From the NCBI RefSeq assembly GCF_900114085.1, contig NZ_FORU01000003.1:186001-250000 (forward strand): 64,000 nucleotides of DNA. The letters are read 5' to 3'. Of this stretch, positions 24,029 to 31,652 are shown one piece after another (position 1 is the first letter of the stretch; the number at the start of each line of letters is the position of its first letter). Position numbers and translations under genes: made by a program. The notes under the pieces were generated by a model. The model saw only the letters and a list, made by a program, of their open reading frames with translations. It was not told the origin of the DNA and ran no database searches. The DNA is from Myroides guanonis. GTDB taxonomy: Bacteria > Bacteroidota > Bacteroidia > Flavobacteriales > Flavobacteriaceae.

Positions 24029-24958
24029 TTAAAAGAATCGTGGTGATTTTGTTTTATTGTACTTTTTACCCATTTGATATCTCAAAATGAATTCGTGCGA
24101 ACCATTGTTATATTTATTGAAATCGGTTACACTGTAGTCATAAGAATATCCAACCATAAGTTCTGGAAGAAGTTGGAATCCAATTAAACCACTCACAGAA
24201 TCATCAAAACGATAAGCCGCACCTAATGTAAGCATTTCTTGAATCAAGAAGTTTGCAGATACATCAACGGTTAAAGGAGCTCCTTTAACTGCACGCAACA
24301 AGAAAGTAGGTTTGAATTTCAAATTTGAAGATACGTCAAACACATATCCCCCCATTAAATAATAATGAAGCTCATTTGTAACCATAACTTCTTTGTCATC
24401 TAAATAATGGTCTGACTTCAAGAAATTAGGAACAGACCCTCCGATATACCAATTATTGTCATAAAGCATGAAACCAGCTCCAACTCTAGGCGAAAATTTA
24501 TTATCTATATTCTCCGCAAACTTGATATCTCCTTGGTCTTCAAATCTACCTTTACTCCAATCTGTATTCATTAAATGAAAACCAGCTTTTAAACCTAAAG
24601 CTAATTTAGAAGTAACTCCAGTAGGAATACTATAAGAGAAATTTCCTTCAAAATATTGCTCCGTAGCAGGTCCTACTTTGTCATTTACAAAGTTAAAACC
24701 AAGACCTAATCTTTCATTTCCAAGCGGAGTATGAATAGATAAAGTTTGAGTAGATGGTGCTCCATCAACACCCATCCATTGAGAACGATGAGACAATACT
24801 CCTTCTAACGATCCAGTTGATCCAGTATATGCAGAGTTTATTGTCATCATATTGTACATGTATTGAGTATGCTGTGGGTCTTGCTGAGCATAAACCGATG
24901 CTGTACCTACACACGCCAATGTTAATATTGTTTGGCTTATTTTATTTATGAATTTCAT
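24029..24958 (-). CDS. PorP/SprF-family type IX secretion membrane protein
   Basis: 309 residues with a signal peptide (…TASVYAQQD). It opens with the family signature 'QQDPQHTQYMYNMMTINSAYTGS' (DPQ-tQYM-N-NPAYAG type) and continues as an outer-membrane barrel of about a dozen strands. SprF in Flavobacterium johnsoniae is needed for secretion of the partner adhesin SprB, whose C-terminal domain is of type B. The gene lies directly downstream of such an adhesin and probably serves it. A terminator-like hairpin in the gap may reduce its expression relative to the adhesin. Confidence 0.92.
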   Translation of the reverse strand: MKFINKISQTILTLACVGTASVYAQQDPQHTQYMYNMMTINSAYTGSTGSLEGVLSHRSQWMGVDGAPSTQTLSIHTPLGNERLGLGFNFVNDKVGPATEQYFEGNFSYSIPTGVTSKLALGLKAGFHLMNTDWSKGRFEDQGDIKFAENIDNKFSPRVGAGFMLYDNNWYIGGSVPNFLKSDHYLDDKEVMVTNELHYYLMGGYVFDVSSNLKFKPTFLLRAVKGAPLTVDVSANFLIQEMLTLGAAYRFDDSVSGLIGFQLLPELMVGYSYDYSVTDFNKYNNGSHEFILRYQMGKKYNKTKSPRFF

Positions 24959-24987
24959 AGTATCTAAATGTTTGTGAATTTTTATAA

Positions 24988-25012
24988 AAAGGGAGAATTG
25001 GATTCCCCCTTT
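24988..25012 (-). terminator. terminator-like hairpin between adhesin and porP/sprF genes
   Basis: On the minus strand AAAGGGGGAAT (25012-25002) pairs with ATTCTCCCTTT (24998-24988) around CCA, with one G-U pair, followed by TTTTTAT. It lies inside an otherwise tight operon, so it is more likely an attenuator than a complete stop. Confidence 0.6.
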
Positions 25013-25021
25013 CCAATAAGT

Positions 25022-28000
25022 TTATCGAATGATATATAACCATCCTTTTTTAACTACACCATTACCTAAATCAAGTACATAGTAATAAGTACCATCAGGA
25101 ACTTGTTTACCCCCTACAGTACCACCAACATTAGCCGTACCATTCCAGTCATTTTTGTAATTAGTAGCACTAAACACTAAGCTTCCTAAACGATTATAAA
25201 TCTCGATATAGTTGTTATTGAAATATTCAATACAATCAATTTTAAAGAAGTCATTAGAACCATCATTGTTTGGAGAGAACTCATTGTAAATCGTTAAACA
25301 ATGTGGAGTTACCTCTGCCTCTGCTCTATTGTTAGCGTTATTTAAATCCGCAGGTGTAGATGTCATAATCTCTGCAACATTCAAATAATTCCCTTCAAAA
25401 TTCACTTTAGCTACTACTTTTAAAGTTGCTTTAGTATTTGAAGCTAAAGATGGAATATTCCAAGCACCTGAATTAAGTGTATAAGCACCTTCCGCTGTTG
25501 TTGCTGAAACAAAAGTATAACCGTTAGGTAATACATTTTGAACAAGAACATCAAAGAAATCAGTAGTACCCTCATTAGATACAACGATAGTAAATGTTAC
25601 ATTTTCATCTACAATCGGCTCTTCATTATCAACTGTCATAGCAATACCTAAATCAGAACACAAGATTACTTTAACAGCAGCTTCAAATAAGCTACTATTT
25701 GCACAAGCATTCTTATCAGTGTAATCTACCAAAACTGCATGTTCACCTAAAGATGTCCACAATACAGTTACAAAATTATCTGAAGCAGTTCCTCCAGCAA
25801 CAACATCACCACCTCTAACTGTCCAAACATACTCGCTCATTCCTGCCTCTGTAGTATAAGTAAATGATTCACCTAAACAAGCTTCAAAATCCCCTACTAA
25901 AGTAGCTGGTTGATTTTCAAAAAATTTAACCTCAACAGTTAAACGTACAGAGCTTTCACAAATTGCTCCTTTAAGAGCTACATAATAAGTTGTATTATCT
26001 TTTAACAAAGTGGTTGGAGCTAAAGCTGTACCACCATTTTCAGTTAAATACCATACAACATTATTTTCATTAGTAATCAAATCTGCAACAGTTGCATTTT
26101 GACTTGCACAAAATATTTGTACAGTGTTATTTGTAGTTGGAGCAACTTCATCTTTAATACTAACATCAACAGCTAAACGAGTAGAGCTTTCACATCCTTC
26201 TTGAATAATAGCAGCGTAATAAGTAGTACCACTTACTAAAGCTACAGTAGAATCTAAAATAGTTCCTCCCGTTGGAGAAGTAAACCATTTCACATTGCTT
26301 TCTTTAGCTACTAAATCAGCTACTGTTGGATTATCTACTAAACAAAACTCTTGTTGCGTTGAATCTGTTGTTGGAGCTGGAACATCTATAACGGTTACTT
26401 TAACCGCTAACCTAACTTCACTTTCACAAGATCCAAAAGAGATTACACCATAATAAGTTCCAGTAACAAGAGGTGTATTTGCATTTAAAACAGTTCCTCC
26501 TGTTGCAGTTGCATACCATTTAACACCTGATTCATTCACATTAATAGAACCAACTGTAGGTCTATCAACCTTACAGAATGTTTGAGAAGAGTTATCAGTT
26601 GTTGGCGTTGAAACATTCGACACCAAAACTTTAACTGCTAAACGAATAGCACTCTCACATCCACTAGCATCTACTAAAGTTCCATAGTAAGTCGCACCAT
26701 CAACCAAAGCAGTCGTAGAACTTACTACAGTACCTCCAGCTGCAGCAGTATACCATATAACTCCATTTTGATTAACATCAATCTCTGCTACTGTTGGATT
26801 ATCAACTGTACAAAACTCTTGTGTTGTTTTAGTAGTTGTTGGAGTTGCAGGATTGTTAACAATCACAGTAACCTCTAATCGAACAGAACTCTCACATCCG
26901 TTAGATACAGAAACAGCATAGTATTTATTTCCATTTACTAAAGCAGTATTAGGAGTCAAAGCAGTTCCACCAGTAACAGATGTGTACCATTTAACAGCAA
27001 TCCCAGTAACTTTTAAGTCGCTTACTTTTGGTGTATCAATAGCACAAAAAGTTTGAGTCGTATTAACCGTAGTTGGTGTATTCACATCTGTTAAAGTAAT
27101 CGATACCTCTAAACGAATAGCCGACTCACAAGTTGTTCCACCACCTAAAACTCCGTAATATTTTACTCCGTTTACTAAAGGTGTAGCATCGCTAAGGATA
27201 GTACCGCCTGTAGCATCGCTATACCATTTAGCTCCAATTTGATTAGTTACAATATCAGAAACCGTTGGTTGATCAGCAACACAGAATGTTTGAGCTGAAT
27301 TACCAGTTAACAATTCACCTTGCGAAAGGTTAACAGTAACTTTTAATCTTGTAGCACTCTCACAAGTACCTACAGAAGAAGAAGCATAATAAACACCGTT
27401 TGCCAATAAAGTAGATGAAGCCAAAGGCGTTCCTCCATTAGGTGTTGTATACCATTGAACATTTGTACCCGTAACATTTAAGTTAGCTACTGTTGGTGCA
27501 TCAGCAGCACAGAAAGCTTGAGTAGTTTGAGTAGTTGTAGGAGTTGGCGCATCAGAAATCAATACAACCACTTCTTTCAACTCACCGTCTTTATTCTCAC
27601 ATGTATCTGCATTACTTGCTGATACAAAATAAGAATATGTTCCTATAGCTAATCCGCTAATAGTTAATTTTCCTTGCGCATCAATTGTATAAGTTGCACC
27701 ATTTACAACCATTCCTGAAACGATTGGTTGTGTTTTGTTATTACTAAAATACCAGTTAAATACAACAGGTGTCAAAACCGATGTTGGAGTAATAACAACA
27801 GCATCTGACAAACAAAATTCAGAACCACTAACTGTAATTGAACCTGCAGAACTTGTTTTCTTAACAGTAAATTCAATTTTAGTTCTATCTGAAATGTTTG
27901 TTTCACAATATCCCTTAGCAACAAGACCTAAATAATAGATATGCTTACCAGTAGATAAATTGTGTAATGTAATTTCATTAGAAGTAGCATTTGGAAGGAC

Positions 28001-30982
28001 TTCTACAACTCCATTAACTTCTTTATACCATACATATTCAACATCTTCTAAATTTGTATCAACAGTAGCTTTTAAAGTAACATCACCACTATCTGTACAA
28101 ATTTCCATATCGTTACCTCCATTTACTGTTACATCAAGTACAGCATCAGCAGGAACTCCTTCTTTAACAGTAACATTCACTACTGTTCGATCGTAGTTTT
28201 CACATCCATAACGAATAGGTTGAATATAGAATTTATAATCTCCAGCAGGTAGATTAGCAGGAATTGTATACTTATTACCAACTGCTAAAACTTTTCCTCC
28301 TTTTTCTGCATCATACCATTTATAAGTTGTACACTCATCTTTAACTTCAAAACTTAACTCTTGATTTTGACAAGCTTCAATACTATTATCAATATCACTT
28401 CCAATAATTTTAGTAGCAGCTGTTCTACTTATTTCATGAACTCTTAAGAAATCTAAAACGTTCACCACACCACCTAAGCGAATGCGAACACGGTCGTAAA
28501 CACCATCTTCTGGAGCAATTAAAATTCTTGTAGAACCATTATTCAAAAGTCTCAAATCTAATAAATGATAATCACTATGAATAACACCACCTACTTTTGC
28601 ATCTCCCAAGTAACGTTGAATTTCTAATCCTTTAATTAAACCTAAAGTCAATACAACACCTGGTTTAGAAATATCTAAACGCAATGTATCACCAGGCTGA
28701 GAAGGTGTATGGAACACAGTTGTCATTTCAGTAGCAGCCAATACGTTTACACCAGCAAACATAGTTGCATAACTACTAGGGTTTTTATCTGCGACATTCC
28801 AAGCATCTGAAACACCAACTGTTGCAGTTAAAGCACCAATACCTAAATCAACAACACCATAAAGTATATCTTGAATATCTTTACCATCACACGCTAACTG
28901 AGTAGCCACTTCATGATAATAAGCACCATAAACTTTTGCATTTTGAGCAACGCTTAAAAGAGCACCTATAGAAATACGAACACCATCATAATCCTTTGCT
29001 CCACCAATTGTAGATGGCACAAATGTATATTCAACAATATTTTGCCCCGGTAATAAATTTAGCAATGCACCCGAAACTGGTTTTAGAACCCCCACATCAA
29101 TTGCATGTCCTAAACTATTTCTTTTCGTTCCAACGACAGAAATACCTCCTGCCAATGACAACAAGCTATATTCAGGTCCTAACTTAATAGTTACTGGAGT
29201 TCCCGCAGGAATTGTATGATCCCACTGTAGCGTTTGCCAAGTAGTTCCAATTCCCAACAACCCTAAACCGGTTGTAATAGTTGAATGTGTTTGAGGATTT
29301 CCGTCTATTGCATTATTTTGATTCGAAACCCCACCTGTAATTATAGATCCCCAAGAGGATTTAGTAGCATAATTACGAGCAATTAATGGAGGACAATCAT
29401 CTGGGTCAATCACATTAATATGAACATAGTGAGTATTTAAACACTCTCCATTATCAGCAACAACCGTATAAGTATAAGAACCCGCAGTATTAAAAGGACC
29501 AACTTTTAAATTAGTAATTTTCTTACCATCGTTATCATACCAGGTTATTGTTGCATCTGATGTCGCTTCTAAAGTAATAGACTCTCCAATATTTAAAGCA
29601 CTATTAGGAGTCTTTACAGTTAATATTGGCAAAGGAAGAACAGTTACATTTACAGTAACACGATCATTTGGACAAAACCCATTACCCTCAATTCCTTTTA
29701 TTTGATAAATACCAGACTGAGTAATATTATTAGCTAATTCTGCAGAAATAGCATTACCATCCATATCAAAAAACTCGTAGTTAATGTTGTCTTGAAGATT
29801 TGGAACCGCATCTCTTAAACTAACACTTCCACAACCCTCTAATGCAAGCTCTGCACTATAAGAAGTAAATTGGATATCAAAAATCTTAGTTGTTTTAGTT
29901 AAATTCAAGTCAACAGCTGATTTCAACACTACACGCACTTCATCAAAAGCTGCATTTGGGTAAAAAGGAATTCTTGCCTTTTTGTTACTGCTTAATAATC
30001 CAAGAAGGTCTAAACTTAAAAAGTCTTTATTAACAGGTTTTTCATAAACTATGCTCCCATTACTCAATGCTTGAACACTTATTGCGTCTGAATTCAACCC
30101 TAACTGTAACAATGCAGGATTACCTACTTGCATAGTTAAATGAAATTGCATTTCATTGGTTAGAGGAGTCTCTAATTTGATAGTTTGGCTAATTTCACCG
30201 GCAACTGCAAGGAGTCCTAAACTAATTTCAGAAAATGAATTTGGATCAGAGTCTATAGCTTTATAAGCATTTGTTACTCCACCACGAGCTAAACCTAAAG
30301 CATCAAGAGTTAACAGTCCTCCGTTAGCATCATAATAAGTATGCAATATTTGATTACATGGATCGCTTCCCGTAGAAGTATAAGCATTATAAACTTCTGT
30401 AAAATTTGATGAACCTAATAAAAGTGCTCTTGTTTTATCTTGAATAACAATTTTGTTGTAACTCTGTGACGGTTTTAAAGCTAACAAATAATGCCCATGT
30501 TGATTCTGAACCATTCTTGAACGGTCTGTGAAATGATTTAAGTTGTTACTTAAAACTTTCAACCTTTCTTGATTTGCCTCATATGCTCTAACATCGAAAA
30601 AGTGATCTCCTAAAATCACGGTTCCTAGAACATCGGCTAAGACGGTTCCTAACCCACCACCTAAAATGGCATTTAAAACATCTGGATTAAAGCCTAATCG
30701 AATGTAAGCTTCTTGATTTGCTGGAATAGTATTTGGAAAAGTTAATTCCAACTTACCTTCATAAGCTCCTAATCCTAATGCTAATCCACCATACGATTTT
30801 ACTTTTGCGAACGAATTATCGCTCGATAAAGCATTTGTAGGGTTGTCAACATGCGAACCAACTGCATTATGCGGGTACACATAATTCACCTGTGCATAAC
30901 CCGCTTGCGCGACCATGACAGTTGTTGCCGTTCCTAGTATTAAATTCTTAATACTGGACAGCAACGTCTTCTTTTTGCTCAT
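25022..30982 (-). CDS. giant multidomain T9SS-secreted surface adhesin (SprB-like, type B C-terminal domain)
   Basis: 1986 residues. A signal peptide ends at about 30 (GYAQ). The N-terminal ~900 residues hold several related modules with 'NPTNALSSDNSF', 'YKAIDSDPNSFS', 'NAIDGNPQTHSTI' and 'NVADKNPSSYATM' motifs, resembling discoidin-like carbohydrate-binding units, with Ig-like domains in between. Residues ~1145-1690 are seven tandem ~78-residue repeats, each with a FC…P-V start, a W-T--GG core and a C-ES-R end. A PKD-like domain, a DUF11 domain (~1780-1890) and a gliding-motility-type C-terminal domain ('NEFSPNNDGSNDFF' … 'WLYIIR') finish the protein. The last domain marks it for type IX secretion and surface attachment. 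A motility role is possible but not shown. Confidence 0.9.
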   Translation of the reverse strand: MSKKKTLLSSIKNLILGTATTVMVAQAGYAQVNYVYPHNAVGSHVDNPTNALSSDNSFAKVKSYGGLALGLGAYEGKLELTFPNTIPANQEAYIRLGFNPDVLNAILGGGLGTVLADVLGTVILGDHFFDVRAYEANQERLKVLSNNLNHFTDRSRMVQNQHGHYLLALKPSQSYNKIVIQDKTRALLLGSSNFTEVYNAYTSTGSDPCNQILHTYYDANGGLLTLDALGLARGGVTNAYKAIDSDPNSFSEISLGLLAVAGEISQTIKLETPLTNEMQFHLTMQVGNPALLQLGLNSDAISVQALSNGSIVYEKPVNKDFLSLDLLGLLSSNKKARIPFYPNAAFDEVRVVLKSAVDLNLTKTTKIFDIQFTSYSAELALEGCGSVSLRDAVPNLQDNINYEFFDMDGNAISAELANNITQSGIYQIKGIEGNGFCPNDRVTVNVTVLPLPILTVKTPNSALNIGESITLEATSDATITWYDNDGKKITNLKVGPFNTAGSYTYTVVADNGECLNTHYVHINVIDPDDCPPLIARNYATKSSWGSIITGGVSNQNNAIDGNPQTHSTITTGLGLLGIGTTWQTLQWDHTIPAGTPVTIKLGPEYSLLSLAGGISVVGTKRNSLGHAIDVGVLKPVSGALLNLLPGQNIVEYTFVPSTIGGAKDYDGVRISIGALLSVAQNAKVYGAYYHEVATQLACDGKDIQDILYGVVDLGIGALTATVGVSDAWNVADKNPSSYATMFAGVNVLAATEMTTVFHTPSQPGDTLRLDISKPGVVLTLGLIKGLEIQRYLGDAKVGGVIHSDYHLLDLRLLNNGSTRILIAPEDGVYDRVRIRLGGVVNVLDFLRVHEISRTAATKIIGSDIDNSIEACQNQELSFEVKDECTTYKWYDAEKGGKVLAVGNKYTIPANLPAGDYKFYIQPIRYGCENYDRTVVNVTVKEGVPADAVLDVTVNGGNDMEICTDSGDVTLKATVDTNLEDVEYVWYKEVNGVVEVLPNATSNEITLHNLSTGKHIYYLGLVAKGYCETNISDRTKIEFTVKKTSSAGSITVSGSEFCLSDAVVITPTSVLTPVVFNWYFSNNKTQPIVSGMVVNGATYTIDAQGKLTISGLAIGTYSYFVSASNADTCENKDGELKEVVVLISDAPTPTTTQTTQAFCAADAPTVANLNVTGTNVQWYTTPNGGTPLASSTLLANGVYYASSSVGTCESATRLKVTVNLSQGELLTGNSAQTFCVADQPTVSDIVTNQIGAKWYSDATGGTILSDATPLVNGVKYYGVLGGGTTCESAIRLEVSITLTDVNTPTTVNTTQTFCAIDTPKVSDLKVTGIAVKWYTSVTGGTALTPNTALVNGNKYYAVSVSNGCESSVRLEVTVIVNNPATPTTTKTTQEFCTVDNPTVAEIDVNQNGVIWYTAAAGGTVVSSTTALVDGATYYGTLVDASGCESAIRLAVKVLVSNVSTPTTDNSSQTFCKVDRPTVGSINVNESGVKWYATATGGTVLNANTPLVTGTYYGVISFGSCESEVRLAVKVTVIDVPAPTTDSTQQEFCLVDNPTVADLVAKESNVKWFTSPTGGTILDSTVALVSGTTYYAAIIQEGCESSTRLAVDVSIKDEVAPTTNNTVQIFCASQNATVADLITNENNVVWYLTENGGTALAPTTLLKDNTTYYVALKGAICESSVRLTVEVKFFENQPATLVGDFEACLGESFTYTTEAGMSEYVWTVRGGDVVAGGTASDNFVTVLWTSLGEHAVLVDYTDKNACANSSLFEAAVKVILCSDLGIAMTVDNEEPIVDENVTFTIVVSNEGTTDFFDVLVQNVLPNGYTFVSATTAEGAYTLNSGAWNIPSLASNTKATLKVVAKVNFEGNYLNVAEIMTSTPADLNNANNRAEAEVTPHCLTIYNEFSPNNDGSNDFFKIDCIEYFNNNYIEIYNRLGSLVFSATNYKNDWNGTANVGGTVGGKQVPDGTYYYVLDLGNGVVKKGWLYIIR
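25917..27550 (-). repeat. seven tandem ~234-bp coding repeats in the adhesin gene
   Basis: Each unit encodes about 78 residues with two conserved Cys, beginning near 'PTT--T-Q-FC' and ending at 'CES--RL-V-V'. The units are diverged at the DNA level (no long exact repeats), so they look old and selected rather than freshly amplified. The last unit departs most from the consensus (FCASQNATV). Confidence 0.85.
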
Positions 30983-31579
30983 ACCTAATAATTTTTGTTT
31001 AATATTAATATAAATCCATGGGCTCCTATCTCCATAGATAATTCATTCATAAATAATTATTGATACTGATCAACAATTAATATAGAACTTTGCTAGTCGT
31101 TAGATGTATAAAATAAGGGAAACCGAATTTTAATGAATAATCACAAATTGTGAATTCAGATCTAATTTTTATCAAAGTATTAATATGATAATCAGTAAAA
31201 TTCGTTAGTAAGGTAAAATGCTTGAGCATTTCTTCAAAAAGACAGATTATAAGCCACTTAACTCATAACCACCCTTTAATATTGGCGCAAATATACTCTA
31301 TTTTGCGAATATATAAAACAAAAAAGAATGAGATACACGAAATAGAGACTTTGTTGACATTCACATTTTGTTATGCATTTGAATACCAACTTGTAACAAA
31401 CCTCGATTTTTAAATATGCTTATAATAAGATTTTAGAAACTCTTCTAAATACTCAAAAGTTATGATAAAAAACAACAGATTCAAAAAACATCCATTTCAC
31501 AAATACTAATACAAACCCAATAACATATAAAATTATAGTTTATCTTTATTTTATTTACATTCTCTAACAGATTCATAAA
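30983..31579. other. ~600-bp gene-free stretch: adhesin promoter and long leader
   Basis: No convincing ORF. It contains the best adhesin promoter motif (31288-31295), a 6-bp palindrome TCACAA-A-TTGTGA (31141-31153), and otherwise plain AT-rich sequence. If the motif is right, the adhesin mRNA has a 5' leader close to 300 nt. The part from about 31300 to 31579 shows nothing. Confidence 0.5.
31288..31295 (-). promoter_or_regulatory. -7 motif of the adhesin operon
   Basis: TATATTTG on the minus strand (31295-31288), followed by CGCC. It is the only full TAnnTTTG on this strand that I found in the 670-bp gap. No clear -33. Confidence 0.45.
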
Positions 31580-31633
31580 AAAAGCTAAGTAATAAAAGAG
31601 ATTTCTAAACATCTCTTTTATTACTTAGCTTTT
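31580..31633 (-). terminator. terminator of the AsmA gene
   Basis: A 23-bp perfect stem (31580-31602 with 31611-31633) around an 8-nt loop, the longest hairpin in the window. The minus-strand exit is a T run; the plus-strand side is only TTTT. Confidence 0.92.
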
Positions 31634-31652
31634 ACCTTATTAACAATTATCT

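Noticed and set aside
25917..27550. Possible CRISPR or satellite array
   Set aside because: The regular ~234-bp spacing is that of in-frame protein repeats, too long and too diverged for CRISPR repeats, and no cas gene is near.
31222..31413. 63-codon plus-strand ORF in the adhesin upstream gap
   Set aside because: It crosses the adhesin promoter motif, lacks any family likeness, and its composition is that of random AT-rich DNA.
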